Assembly (NCBI GenBank): GCA_011634665.1
Contig: WAEK01000003.1
Span: 1,430,001 to 1,494,000, forward strand
Direction: 5' to 3'
From: Mortierella sp. BCC40632
Taxonomy: Eukaryota; Mortierellomycota; Mortierellomycetes; Mortierellales; Mortierellaceae
DNA length: 64,000 bases
Below are positions 23,201-35,061 of the stretch, piece by piece. The notes beneath the pieces are model-generated. The model saw nothing but the letters and a program-made list of their open reading frames with translations, had not been told where the DNA came from and did no database searches. Numbering within the stretch: position 1 is the first letter of the stretch; every line of letters begins with the position of its first letter. Position numbers and translations under genes: made by a program.

Positions 23201-23895
23201 CGCCATTGGGCGACTGGTAAGAGGCGGTGACAGTGGCATTAGCCGAGGCGTCGTGCTGATGGATATTGGGGTGCCTGAGCGTGGTGGGGTCGAGGCAGGG
23301 GCATGGAATGAGGATAGAGGCTGCTTCGACTGTTGAGCTACTGTTGCAGCAGTTGGTGCAGCCGTTGGAGGAGGAATCAGACCAAGAGCTCTGGGTCCAG
23401 CAAAGGAAGCTGGAGGCAATGGACCGGAGTTGCCGCTATCTATCCTAGAGAATGAACCTCTAGTGGTGGATGTAGGCGAGCTCGGAGCACTTGGGTCGAT
23501 GCTGGAGGCCGACATGGAGTTCCTTGGATAGTAGTACTTCTGGAGCGAGAATCGGGATGAGGTCGGCTTCCCAAGCGAGTGCGAAGGGTGTGGAGCAGTG
23601 GTGACAGGAGAGGCGGAGGGCGACTCTGGATCTGAAGGCGCCTTCTTCATAAACATGAACGCTTTGAGATAACTACTCCTTGAAGACTTTGTTGAGGCGA
23701 CTGAGACAACCGAGGACGTGGACGCGCGCGAATGTGAAGACGCGTGGACGAAGGGTCGCGGGGAGTCCAGCTGGGCAGGCGTGACAGGGGCCGTGACCGG
23801 TATCCGGGTGGACAGCGCATCACGGGAGTTGACAGAGGCAGCCAATGCCTGGCCTGGTTCGGACGCCTTCTCGTCGAATTCTGCAGGATCGCATC
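20250..23895 (-). CDS. Dual-specificity (MAPK-type) phosphatase with rhodanese-like domain, 5' end unresolved
   Basis: Exons are 23895-20917 and 20752-20250. The intron (GTAAGT donor, TTCTAACC branch-like site, ATTAG acceptor) is phase 1. The C-terminal exon carries the cysteine phosphatase loop HCKAGKSRS, preceded by the DSP-like LPNFLFLGPEIATAEQ and LGVKRVLNMARECED. Upstream (about 22,710-22,290) lies a rhodanese/CH2-like domain with ILDLR, SININLPTLL and a basic MRRYRRGG cluster, the usual position of a MAP-kinase docking motif. The N-terminal third is Ser/Pro-rich and probably disordered. By family it dephosphorylates Thr/Tyr of MAP kinases. The frame is open upstream to 23,926 without an ATG. 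An acceptor-like GGCTAG ends at 23,896, so a 5' exon is probably missing. Confidence 0.8.
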
Positions 23896-24367
23896 CTAGC
23901 CGAAGTGTAATATGGGAAACACCCGATTAATAAAAGGAAGGGAAATATAAATGAATATAATAAAGAAAAAGGCGGCTGTCCAGTTCTAACGGGGTCAGGC
24001 GCACAGGACGGCCGAAGTTGACAAAAAAAAAACTAAGGGAGTCCCTTGCTGTGGAGACTGGATGCACGAGCCTTGTAAAGCAACATGTAATAAAAGACAT
24101 GCTCATAGCGAGCGAAGCAGTAGAGGACGGAGAGAGAAAGAAAGAAAGAAAGAGCGAGAGAGAGAAAGAGAGAGAAAGAAAAGAGAACGAGATAGAGAGG
24201 GGAGCAGAGAGGTCGATGACACACAGGGCGTCGGCGGCATCCCTTGCAGACACAGGAGCGAGCGCAGACAAGGCCGAGAGCGGGCATCGAGGAAGAATAT
24301 GGACTAGGGGCAAGGATACGTGTGAGTTTAGCGCAAAGGCTGCAGCCACGGGCCTAATGTGCCTCGA

Positions 24368-24409
<42 letters not shown>

Positions 24410-25765
24410 ATCTATCTTTTCTCTCACACAGACACATTCCCTTTCTGTCTTTCTGTCTGGCCTAGTCGGGATATTGACAGGGTACAGGTGAAGCGTAGTA
24501 GTAGGGGACGGGACGGCTGACCAATGCAGCCAGCCCTGCAAGAAACTTAAAGCACGACAACCTGTCTGTTTTGTCCGTCTGAACTGTCTGTCCAGCACGC
24601 CGGTCTATTGTTAGAATAGCCTTCGTGCCAGCTGCAACCCTCATGGCCGCTACCATGACTGATGGGATGGGCGCTCGACGTGGGTAAAGGGGTAAAAGGG
24701 ACAGGGGGAAGGGGGGGACTGAGGAGGAAGGAGGAGAAGAGGAAGGGCGAGGATACCACGGCAGGGTAAACAAGATTAAGAGGACATGGCCATGTCATTT
24801 CATTACTTTGCTTCTCTTGGATCTGGGAGGTGTGGTGCTGATCAGACGCGCATTGGTGTGGTGATGCAGTGGCTGTCTCTGTGGCGGTTGTCTTTTCGCC
24901 ATGGTCTGTCGAGGTTGGATCGCAAGTGCACTGCTGCTGTGGGCCTGACTCGGGCAAAGCTGCAGGGAGCTTTGGTGAGTTGGGCGGCGTTTGCTGTGAG
25001 GTCCAACAACAGAGGACACTCTGGAGGGAGGAAGTCATTGCAGGGTGAGAAGGATATGAGAAGGATACGAGACAGGAAGAGAAGAGGCCAGTGTCGCACC
25101 CCTAGACTCGGGCAAAGTGCAGCGAGGATGCGATGCCGCGTCGGGGACGATGGACCAGCAGTTATCGAGGAATGAGAGGAAGAATTGGAGTTGGAGGTGG
25201 AGGAAGAGGAGGAGGGGGAAGAGGTTGGTCGTGTCGAGCGAAAACGGGCACGTTGGTCGGGGAGTCGTGGGCGAGATGTGGATTCAGGATGGGGATCCAG
25301 AGGCAGGCCGCCTGGGGGGGGGGGGAGGAGATGAGGATGATGAGAGGAGATCAAGATCAAAGAGAGAGCAGGTGGGGGTGAGATGGGCGAGGGCATAAGC
25401 GAAAGCGTCGCGAAAAAAAAGGTGCGTGTGTGTGTGTGTGTGTGTGTGTCAGGGAATGAACGAGATCAGGTCAAAGGGGATCAGGTTGGCTGCGGATGGG
25501 AGTGGAGGAGAGGGCTTGGTTCAAGGAAGGAGAATAGAGATTAAGAGAGAGTATTAAAGAGATGATTAAAACGAAATGAGAAAGAAAAGAAAGAAAAAGA
25601 AGACGAGAAAATGAAAAAAAGAGTGAAAAGAGAGAGAAAAGAGAAGAAACACGGAGCAAGGCCGTAATGGGATGGAGAATGGACAGAATTGGGCAGCATG
25701 TGCAGTGTAGGAAAAGGAGGCCCGAAGGAGGAAGAAGAAAGAAGAGGAACGAGGAAAAAGAAGAA

Positions 25766-25800
<35 letters not shown>

Positions 25801-26679
25801 CGAAGAGGAGACAGACGGATGCCCCGCAGACAGACCAGACAGACAAAGCAGACCAAACAAAGCAGACCAGACTGGCAAAGTCAAGACCAAACCTGACAAC
25901 AAAGACCAGACCAAACCAGTCTTGACAAGACCAGAGACTAGACGCACCCGGAGCCGCAAGAGGCAGTGCCCGGCTTGGTGTTCCCGTTCGATCTCCTCCT
26001 CTTCCTCCTCTTCCTCTTCCTCCTCTTTCCTTTCTCTTCCTCCTCCGCTCGAGGAGCAAGAGCAAGAGCAGAAGCAGCAATGGGACTAAACAGAAGCAAC
26101 AGAAGCAGCAACGGAGAGAGAGAAAAAAAAAAAAAAAAAAAAAGGGCTCGCTCATCGCAATTTCCGTCCGCCCCGCCCCGGCTGTGCAACCACACTAAGC
26201 GCCCTGCTATACCCTGTTGGCTCCACTAGCTCCCATCATTCCATACCGCCTGCTCCCGCCTCCCCTCCCCTCCCCCCCAGAGAAAATAAAGCATGGGCGC
26301 CGGCGGGGCCAAGTCCCAGTCTCAGTCGCCCGCATGTGGCGTGGGCCATCTCTCTGATGTGCATGTACAAAGTGCATCTGTTATCTCGACCTGGATTTCA
26401 CTCACAGACAGACAGACACACAAACTCATCCTTCCACACACGCACACACACCCCCATCCGCATCTTCATCCCCTTTGGCAAGATCTATTAATACGCTCTC
26501 ATGGCACAACATGGTCATTCGACAGCAGCAAAGACCCTATTCCTTGCATTTAGACCAAACGCCTGCACCTAACTCTCAACCCACTGGCCCACAACCCACA
26601 CACCTCTCCCAACAGACGCCGCGACTGTCGACTTGCAGGAAAATCCAGGGGTAAATGGACCATTGTCTCTCACTCTCTC

Positions 26680-26700
26680 TCTTTTATCTCTCACTCTCTC

Positions 26701-26775
<75 letters not shown>
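26680..26775. repeat. (CT)n microsatellite
   Basis: Close to 100 nt of CT dinucleotides, nearly pure from 26,703. The long Leu/Ser and Glu/Arg frames across it are artefacts. Confidence 0.95.
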
Positions 26776-26778
<3 letters not shown>

Positions 26779-26834
26779 TCTCTTCTCTTTTTCCATTTTT
26801 TGCCCGCACCCACACTTGTTTGACCCGATGCTTC

Positions 26835-26869
<35 letters not shown>

Positions 26870-27383
26870 CGCAATTCGTGACAAATGGTCAAGTGCGGCC
26901 ACCCCACTTTCTGGATAGGGCAGGCAGTTGGACAGGTGGGTAAGATGCTGTTGTTGCTTTGACGCAGTTGATGAAGATGAGACAGGCCATCCCCCTTCTC
27001 TTACCCTCCTGGCGAGCCAAGCCCGCCCTTGTGGCACACTCACGAAATTGACAATGGACATGGTGCATTGGCGTTGAGCCCTGCCGGGGCAACCTTTTGG
27101 TTGCGTCGTTGTGAGAAACATTTTAGGCCTCCTTCTGCGTGGCCAGGGCTCACTCTAACTCTCTCTTATTTTGCTTCTTTCTTGTTTAGAGCAGGCTTTG
27201 CAAACTGCCCGTGCTGTCCCTCTCTCTTACTATCTATCTCTCTAATTCACTACGTATTAAACATGGTGGGTACACATTACCCAGTTCCCGCACATCTGTC
27301 CCCACTCAGCCACAGGGAGCAACTAGTGTAGCCACCACCTTTGATACGCGTGTGCCACCACCATCACCTCCTTCTACATCCAA

Positions 27384-27436
27384 CAGGATAGGACAGGATA
27401 GGATAGGATAGGATAGGACTGGACTGGACTGGACGG
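27384..27436. repeat. Pentanucleotide GGATA/GGACT repeat
   Basis: Tandem GGATA units (some GGACA) pass into GGACT units, about 130 nt upstream of the helicase start codon. Confidence 0.85.
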
Positions 27437-27562
27437 GGCCTGAAAGAAGAATTCTTTCAGCAACGTTTAGAGACAAGAGGCAGTCACTCTTCCCTTTTTG
27501 GTCAATTGCCACTCGTTGCAGTTAGCAAGCAGCAAGGGACTGATCAAGGTCTTGACTTTACC

Positions 27563-30235
27563 ATGTCTTCGATCCTCATTCGGAGCACCCGACCAGCGAC
27601 CAGCTCCATCCCCCGCCCACCCCTGCGTGGAACGGTTGTAGCACGATCCTATCCCTTGCGGACACTCGTCTCGATCCCCTCAGCCCCATGTCTGTACAAC
27701 CACCGACCTCTGACCAGATTCTCTCCATCTCGGAATGACTCGGTCATTGCTCTGAGCCGTCATGAGGCCTTCGATCTCGCCCGCTCTCTTTCCACCTCAA
27801 GTCAAGCTCTCTTTGCTCACCAGTCCAGGGACGATCCCAAGGATGGTCGCAACGGATATCCCAATGCAGCTCAAGGAGACTCTACTCTCCCCCCAGATCC
27901 ACTTCTCTCGGAAGAGTATTCTCGACCCTTTTCTGATCTGGCCAAGAATCTTCACCCAACGACCATCGAGGCCATTCAATCCGCCTTTGGGTACGAATCC
28001 ATGTCCAGGGTTCAGTTCTCTGTCCTGTCTGCAATTCCTACCTCAAGGAATCTAGTGGTCAAGGCCAAGACAGGTACGGGTAAAACACTTGCCTTCCTTG
28101 TCGCCGCCCTCGAGTCCCTTCGGGCATCACAGACTGGCGTCCTACCCGGCGGAAATGTTGGATGCGTCATCCTTGCTCCTACACGTGAGCTTTCACTCCA
28201 GATCTCGGACGAAGCGACCCGATTGCTGGCGCCACTCGGTTGGGGAATTCAGTACTTGGTTGGAGGAGAGAGTAAAGGACGACAGTTGGATCGGTTCTTC
28301 AAAGAACCTGCCCAGTTCATTGTGGCCACTCCTGGAAGAATGAAGGATCTACTCGGGAATGCAGACTTTGCCGCTCGGATCGCACAAGCCAAAGTGGTAT
28401 GTTCTAAAAACTAGGCAAACAAACAAGGAGTTGTCTATTGATCTAGACTTGCTGCATATTGCAACAACTTCCTTCCTACCAGTTACTCACTAATGCCCCT
28501 CTTCAATAGTTGATTCTGGATGAGGCAGATACAATGCTAGAGCTAGGATTCCGCACAGAACTGGATGCTATCCTTGAATCAATGCCCAAGGACCGTCAGA
28601 CACTCCTCTTTTCAGCAACCGTGGATGCCAAGATCGACTCGCTCCTCAATACAGCCCTTCAGGAGAGTCAACAGCCACCTATTGTAATCGATACTGTAGG
28701 TTCCAATAATATCAATCTAAATCTGGCGACTCGACAACGGTACTGTATCGCCCCCTGTGAATCTCATGTAGCCCTAGTCCGACGGATCATCAACGACTAC
28801 TTACTGAAAGATCTTAACCAACAACATGAAGAGATCTTGAGGAATATCAAACGAGGACCAAAGGCAAACACGGACGCTCTTTCAGGGAAGGGAACTCAAA
28901 AGTTGACCCCCAAGAAGCCTCAACAGGCATCCTCGATCACAGACGATCTCATTACACAAGCCAACCAGGATTGTAAAATCATGGTGTTCTTGCCAACGAC
29001 TCGAGGGGCTCAACTCTATGCCAGACTCTTTTCTTCCATCTCGATGGGTCGAGAACTTTCTGTTTTTGAGATTCATTCGGCCAAATCTCAGCGGGAACGT
29101 ACGCTGACTAGTCGTAACTTTAAGAATATCAAGACACCAGCCGTATTGTTCACCTCGGATATCTCGGCACGTGGTGTAGACTATCCAGGTGTCGATCTGG
29201 TGATCCAAGTAGGTGCCCCAACCTCGGTCAATCAGTACATTCATCGTATTGGTCGTACTGGACGTGGCGAGAAAAAGAAAAAGAAGGCGTTGTCAGCGAC
29301 CAAGAGTAAAAATCCTCAGACACCGGAGGATACGGATCATGGAAGGGGTATCTTGATCCTTGGAGAGTTGGATCAGGGCTTTATTGAACACCAGCTTAAA
29401 CCATCACCACTGTCGACTGTTGTCAGACAGGATCATCAGTACGATGATTGGCAGAGCGTGGTCCTTGGTGAAAGCCTAGACTCGGGCTTCAGAAAGGCTC
29501 TGACCAAAGTGGATGAAAAGTTGGCCAAGAGTGCTTATACTGCATTCCTAGGATATAGTAAGTTTTTGCAATAATTTTATGTGGAGGGGGGGAAATGGAA
29601 GGGTTTGATCAAAACAAAAAAAAAAAAAAAAAAAACCACAAACAAACAAACAGAAAAAAGTATATCGGATGAGTTTCTAACCTGGTTCTCTATCTAAACT
29701 CTTTTTTAACAATTTATTTATTTATTTATTTTTTACTCCTTGCTCATATCAAGATCTGACTATTGGGCCACGAATTGGTAGCACAGACAGAGCCAAGATT
29801 CTGGAGACAGCAGACAAATATATCCAATCGTTTGGGGTTCAGGAACGACCAGCCGTATCAACCAGTTTCCTGGAAAGAATGGGATTTATGAAATCAAACG
29901 ATGAAACTATGGAGGAGGGTCAACTTGTGGATGGCACCTTTACAAAGAGACCCAATCGTCGTGACTCTCTAGACATCACCGACCCCAATCTTGTCCCAAC
30001 TGAGAGCCGACTCTCAAGAAAGGAACGACAGGAGGCCTTTGCACAGGAAATGGGATTGTCTGATACGGAGTATGTCAAGGTGAATGAAGATGACTGGGAA
30101 GATTTTATGGATCTTAGCTCCGACAAGGTTCCCAAGTTGATCGAGAGACTTCATAGTGCTAAGCGATTGGGACACTTTGGTAACCGTCCGAGCAAAAAGT
30201 TTTCAAAGATCTTTAGTAACAATGACGGGTGGTAG
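27563..30235 (+). CDS. DEAD-box RNA helicase, probably mitochondrial
   Basis: Exons are 27563-28396, 28510-29557 and 29754-30235 (787 aa), with introns GTATGT...AATAG (phase 0) and GTAAGT...TCAAG (phase 1). Motifs in order: Q-motif region YESMSRVQ, motif I AKTGTGKT, Ia APTREL, Ib TPGR, II DEAD, III SAT, V ARGVDYPG and VI HRIGRTGR. The first ~60 residues are rich in Arg, Ser and Pro and poor in acidic residues, which suits a mitochondrial presequence. The architecture fits the MSS116-like group, which remodels mitochondrial RNA (splicing, translation). The insertion between the RecA domains (DLNQQHEEILRN to ITDDL) is charged. The ATG at 27,563 was preferred over an upstream TTG. The next gene is convergent. 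Confidence 0.9.
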
Positions 30236-30526
30236 CTCTGCTATCCTGCTTTTGCACTAAAGACACCGCCTTGATTAGAGATTAGATACCCGCACAGGAC
30301 TCCCGAGCCTCCATATTTTTTTTTCTTTACTTTTAAACACCATTAGTTCACTCCCTGCACTAGGGAATGTTTAATGTACACTGTTCTATTGGAGAGGGGG
30401 GAAAATAATTAGGACCAGGGGATTGTATGGCAAAGAGTATATACAAATGGACGAGAATCTCTTCTGCCAGCATGGCAGAGGAAACAGATTCTAACATGGA
30501 AGATCAAAGAAAGAAAGAGAGAGGAA

Positions 30527-30558
<32 letters not shown>

Positions 30559-30854
30559 GGCAGAGAGGAGAGTGACAATAGCAATAAGAATGAAAATAAA
30601 AACGAAATCGAAAAAAAACAGGGGGTAGAGTGAAGGGGAGAGGGAGGAGAAAATGAAAATGGATAGGGAGAGAGAGAGAGAGAGAGAGTGTGTGTGTGTG
30701 TGTGTGTGAGGGAGATAGAAAAGGAAGGGACAACAAAACAGACAAGGATAAACAAACTGCAGCTCTAGAGTACACACTGGCCTCTTGCTCCATACACTCT
30801 TTCTCCTTCCTTCCATACCCCACACTCACCCCTTCTTTTTTCTTCTCTATTCCT
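30236..30854. other. Convergent 3' spacer with GA/GT repeats
   Basis: A non-coding spacer between the helicase and PPR genes. It has (GAAA)n near 30,530-30,560, (GA)n at 30,669-30,688 and (GT)n at 30,689-30,708. Confidence 0.65.
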
Positions 30855-33548
30855 CTACTGTGTACCAGTCTTGCCATTCTTGGACCGACACATCTTCAAC
30901 GAGTTCTTGAATTGTTTCGCCTTTCGGTACTGCTTTACGTTCTTGAACCCTTTGATCAATGTCGAAAACGTTGCCACGTCTGGTTCAACACCATACTTGG
31001 GCATCCGTCGGTACAACTCCATGGCCTTGTCCATCTCTTCCACCAACGTAAATCCATTCATGAGCGTGTTGAACGCATAGCTGTCTGGCTTGACCCCAGA
31101 TCGAGTCATTTCCCGGAATAAAATCTCGGCTCGTTCAACGTCATTCAGGGCAACATACTGTCGGATCAGGATGGCATACGTGACCACATCAGCCTTGACC
31201 CCCGAGTTCTGCATCTCTTGTAAAAGACTTTCAATCTTTCGTACAAAGACCTCTTTCTGTTCCGTACTCAATATGCACATTGAATCAGCATCTGCTGTTG
31301 CGCATTTCACTGTTCCAACACTCGGAGCTTCCCCAGGGAAACCATTCTCTTCTTGGTTGGCATTACCATCGGCATTAGCCCCCTCCCCATCCTCAATCAT
31401 TGCCGAGTATTCTCTGTTGACTTGAATTAGTTTCCTGACAACGAGATCCAGCATTGTGTTGAACGTCCAGATATCCGGTCGAGATCCTTCTTCTCGCATA
31501 CGTTGGAAGAGCTGCTCGGCCACGTCAATGCCACCACTATACTTGGTCGAGTGAATCATGATATTATATGTTGCCGTCGAAGGACGGAATCCATATCGAT
31601 CCATTAGTCCAACCATCTCGCCCACCTTGGCCAAATCCTCACGAGCTAGATAGGCTCGAATTAGGGGGTTTACACTCCCATCGACCACTGGCAGTCGCTC
31701 CTCAATGATCTTGTCCAGAATTAACCGTGCCTTTTCAATCTCTCCGCGGCGAGCATAGTGGGTCAAGAACACATTGTAAATCGGCGTCGTCACTGAGACT
31801 GTTGAGGTCTTCTTCAAGTCCTGGAGTAAGTTGAGAGCATCTGAGACCCTTCCATGATCCGCCAACCCCTGTATCAGCACTCGATAGTCTTCGCTGCTCA
31901 TAGTCAAGTCTTCTCGAGGGCTTTCCTTGAGCTTGAGAAAGAGTTCCAAAACCTTGTCCAAATGACCCTGCCGCAGATAGGCCTTCATCAAGATCCGGTA
32001 GGTCTTTATGTTGGGTTCAAGACCATACTCGCCCAGTCCCTTGTAGTACCCATACACAAGATCAATCTCGCCCATCTTGAGGTACCCTTGCATCATCATA
32101 TTGAATGTGTAAAGATCAGGTCGGATATCGGTCAACAACAGACTCTCAAATACTTGTTGGGTTGCCCTTGCGTCCTTATCATAGAGATGGCTACTCAGCA
32201 AAATGTTGAACGTCGATAACTTCGGACGCACAGTACTCTTTGGATCGTTCATCTCTTGAAGAATCTTGGCTGCTCCCTCACTATCTCGACGCACGATCAG
32301 GGTTCTTAGCACAGTATCATAGGCAAGGATCGTTGGTTTGAGTCGCAGTTCGGAAAATTGTCCACTCTTCAAGTCCTCAAGGCACTGGAGCAAGGTGTCA
32401 GTTTGGCCCAATTCGGCAAGAACCTGCATCAAGTCATGGTACTGCTCCTGAGGGCAATCTCGGATACATTCGATCGAGGGGAGCCCTTCCTTTACTGCCA
32501 TCGCATCATCTGCTGATTTTGTCTCATCCTTTGCTTCCATCGTTTTCTCGGACCACTGTTCTGTTTGTTCGGGGGCAGTGGAAGGATCATCAGGGCCTGA
32601 GAACATGCCAGTTAAAGTCTGTCGTTCCTGGGCGATAATTTTGGTTTTCATTAGGTGAACAAACTGAGGGATCTGGTCATTCATTCTCCAGAATCTGAGT
32701 GTCTTCAAAAAGCCTTTATAGACTGAAACGTTGGACTTTGGTCGAGTAATCGCCCTGTGAAAGTCATCAAACACCTGCTCTAGTCGTGGAAGACACTCTT
32801 TTTTCGAAATGGTTACTTTGGAAGCCGCCGTAGGAGCGACTTTGAGCGCCGCTATGATCCTTTCGAAATCTGTCCGGCCAAGATGATGCTTTGGCGCTGG
32901 GGTAGCCCCGTCATCTTGGGAATGCTTTGCGCTTGATCTAGCACTGTTTCCTCTCCAAGACTTGGCTACTCTTTCGTACAAGGGCCACCAGACTTCGAAT
33001 GCTTCGCGCTCATAGATGGCTTTCCGGAGAGATTCTTCAAGCTCATCGCCAGGCACCATAGATGCGTTCAACCAAGGAGATGACCGTTGTTGTGTTCCTG
33101 ATCCTGCTAGTGCTGCCTCAAGCTCACTCAACTCCTCTGCCATCCTCGCCTCTGCAATTTCATCCAACTCGTCGACAAGCTCATCATCGTCGAATCCTTC
33201 TGTGGAGGATAGTGGTGCTGGAGAGTGTGATGATGAAGGTGGACGTTGAGAATCCTGAGGAGGGGCTGAGAACTTGGCTACATTCTCTGGAAATAGGAAT
33301 TGGCCGTTACTAGAAGATACTAGCGCTGTCTTTTCTACTGCTGTCGTAATCGTTAGGATGGGTGTTCTCTCTGCTGACAGGGATGATGACAGCTCAGAAG
33401 AAGAGAGCTGTGATGTCGCGTTCAATTCCGCCTCGAGGTTGGTGGCAATCGCAGACGTCGATACTGATTTGGAAAAGTGTCTGGTGCTACCATGCGAATA
33501 AGTGAGCGGTTGACGAGATGTTAATAACTTGTAGTCTGAGTTTATCAT
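30855..33548 (-). CDS. Pentatricopeptide repeat (PPR) protein
   Basis: A single open frame of 897 aa starting at ATG 33,548. About ten PPR-type helical repeats fill the C-terminal half, for example TYNIMIHSTKYSGGIDVAEQ, VTYAILIRQYVALNDVERAE and YAFNTLMNGFTLVEEMDKAM. The N-terminus (STRHFSKSVSTSAIA) looks like a mitochondrial presequence. By family knowledge PPR proteins bind organellar RNA and act in its stability, processing or translation. The middle region (roughly residues 80-350) is acidic and low-complexity in places. The gene ends 619 nt from the convergent helicase end. An upstream frame on the same strand (33,614-34,198) could be a 5' exon, but I could not find a strong phase-compatible splice. 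Confidence 0.88.
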   Translation of the reverse strand: MINSDYKLLTSRQPLTYSHGSTRHFSKSVSTSAIATNLEAELNATSQLSSSELSSSLSAERTPILTITTAVEKTALVSSSNGQFLFPENVAKFSAPPQDSQRPPSSSHSPAPLSSTEGFDDDELVDELDEIAEARMAEELSELEAALAGSGTQQRSSPWLNASMVPGDELEESLRKAIYEREAFEVWWPLYERVAKSWRGNSARSSAKHSQDDGATPAPKHHLGRTDFERIIAALKVAPTAASKVTISKKECLPRLEQVFDDFHRAITRPKSNVSVYKGFLKTLRFWRMNDQIPQFVHLMKTKIIAQERQTLTGMFSGPDDPSTAPEQTEQWSEKTMEAKDETKSADDAMAVKEGLPSIECIRDCPQEQYHDLMQVLAELGQTDTLLQCLEDLKSGQFSELRLKPTILAYDTVLRTLIVRRDSEGAAKILQEMNDPKSTVRPKLSTFNILLSSHLYDKDARATQQVFESLLLTDIRPDLYTFNMMMQGYLKMGEIDLVYGYYKGLGEYGLEPNIKTYRILMKAYLRQGHLDKVLELFLKLKESPREDLTMSSEDYRVLIQGLADHGRVSDALNLLQDLKKTSTVSVTTPIYNVFLTHYARRGEIEKARLILDKIIEERLPVVDGSVNPLIRAYLAREDLAKVGEMVGLMDRYGFRPSTATYNIMIHSTKYSGGIDVAEQLFQRMREEGSRPDIWTFNTMLDLVVRKLIQVNREYSAMIEDGEGANADGNANQEENGFPGEAPSVGTVKCATADADSMCILSTEQKEVFVRKIESLLQEMQNSGVKADVVTYAILIRQYVALNDVERAEILFREMTRSGVKPDSYAFNTLMNGFTLVEEMDKAMELYRRMPKYGVEPDVATFSTLIKGFKNVKQYRKAKQFKNSLKMCRSKNGKTGTQ

Positions 33549-35061
33549 GGCTACGGGAAGACCTGTAGCGCGAGCCTTTTGTCATATTTTCCTTTCTTCA
33601 CATCCTTTACAACTTACCTAACAGTGGAAAATGCCATGGAGACACGTGGACGTGGCGAGCAAGATGCACGCGAGCTACTCGGTCTAGTAACAGTCAACAC
33701 GATCGGTATTGATGTACGGCTTGAAGACGAGTTCGTCGTAACAGTAGCTCCGGGCTTTGTGGTATATTTGCAGATCAATTGATGGCGCGAAGACCCAACA
33801 CCATTCATCGAGGTACAGAGAGGTACGCTCATTGTCGATGATATCATTGGTGCAGGTGCTCGGCGTGGGACATCCGACAGGGTCAGATCAGTCGAAAAGC
33901 GCTTAGAATGCTCCTGGCACTTTTGTCGGTGCAGTTGTTGAAAAGGTAAAGTCGGAGCTGTCGCCACTACTGATCGACTTGTCCTGCGTCGATGCTGAGG
34001 ATGCAATTGCGCGTTCTGGTGTGACGTCCGTGTTGAAGAACTAATGGAAGCGTTGGACACGGCCCGGATGGCCGTGGTGGAGGAGGCATGCTGTTTCCGG
34101 AGTGAGGTCGCGACCTGTGACAGAAGCTGGAGGTCACACATTAAACAGGGTGCCGATGATGAACCGGCGGTCCAGATTTTCCGTGTCGTCTTGTGCATCC
34201 TGCACTTGAGTAATCCTTGCCTCTGCAGGAGAAGGGAATGAGAAAAGATAAAGAGAAGAGATTGGGATTACACCCGTCCTTTGTCGTGTTCGCTGACGCT
34301 TCTACGAATTGAGAGAGAAAGAGAGAACTGATCAGCTTACTCATGTGCAGAAAGAGAGTTGCCGCAATGGCCACCAAAAATAAAAAATAAAATAAAAAAA
34401 AGCGTGCGCTCTTCAGTATGAAATATGGATGACACTCGTGTCTTGTCGAAATTACATTAATGCCAATGCGAGCAAGGGTGCACCTCAAAGGCCTTTTTTG
34501 CAGAGGCAATGCTTCTGTTCACTCGTCCGCCTCTCCAGGAACAGTTTTGTTGGACAACAGTGGGGGAGGGGGAGGGCGAGAGCGAGGGAAAAAACACTAA
34601 ATGAAGGAAAAGCTACGGGACGAGTGAAGGAGAGGTGAAGAGACCGAAAGAAGAGAAAGTCAAAGACAAATGCAGAGGCAATGGCGAATTCTGCACGAAA
34701 AGAAGGATGGAGCAAGAAGAGAGGAGACAGCCTGAAGCGCTGATCAGTAGCACTGGTCAGACACGGTCATCGCTGGAGAGCCTATTCCCCGTCGGTCCCA
34801 GAGGTCGTTCGGAGGCCTGGACATGTTTTGATTCCGGTGGCTGAGAGAAGAGTGTGAGGGGTGTGGCCGGTAGGAAAGGTAGGGCGTACCGTACGCCATA
34901 TCTGGACATGCCGTTTGTCTGTGGCTCTCTTCGCGTCTGAGACAGAGAAATGCACAACATGGGACAATGATACAGACATATGCTCTATCGGGATGATTCT
35001 CTATTCGGCCTACCTTGCGCACTACCACCATACTCTACTTGACTAGTCTGTCTATCCTCTG
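33549..35061. other. Region upstream of the PPR gene, with one uncertain frame
   Basis: About 1.5 kb. An open frame of 194 codons lies on the minus strand at 34,198-33,614. It is Ser/Thr/Arg-rich and ends at TTAG followed by a good GTAAGT donor. It could be a 5' exon or leader of the PPR gene, but the frames do not join cleanly with that donor. The remainder is AG-rich with no gene that I can support. Confidence 0.4.

Larger units (their letters stand above)
23930..27562. other. Long non-coding region between the phosphatase and helicase genes
   Basis: I found no convincing gene in 3.6 kb. It holds simple repeats: GA-rich at 24,130-24,200, (CT)n at 24,370-24,405, (TG)n at about 25,423-25,449, GAA-rich at 25,730-25,810, (CT)n at 26,680-26,775 and (AAC)n at 26,836-26,870. 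GGATA/GGACT pentamers lie at 27,384-27,436. It likely includes the promoters of both divergent genes and the unknown 5' exon of the phosphatase gene. Confidence 0.55.

Noticed and set aside
24547..26155. Several ORFs of 140-204 codons between the phosphatase and helicase genes
   Set aside because: Low complexity (Ser/Pro, Arg/Glu or Leu/Phe runs), overlapping on both strands, with no recognisable domain or good splice structure.
33614..34198. 194-codon minus-strand frame as a definite 5' exon of the PPR gene
   Set aside because: The good GTAAGT donor at 33,617 is not in phase with any nearby acceptor for the PPR frame. The only phase-compatible option needs a weak GTTAGG donor and a ~46-nt intron.
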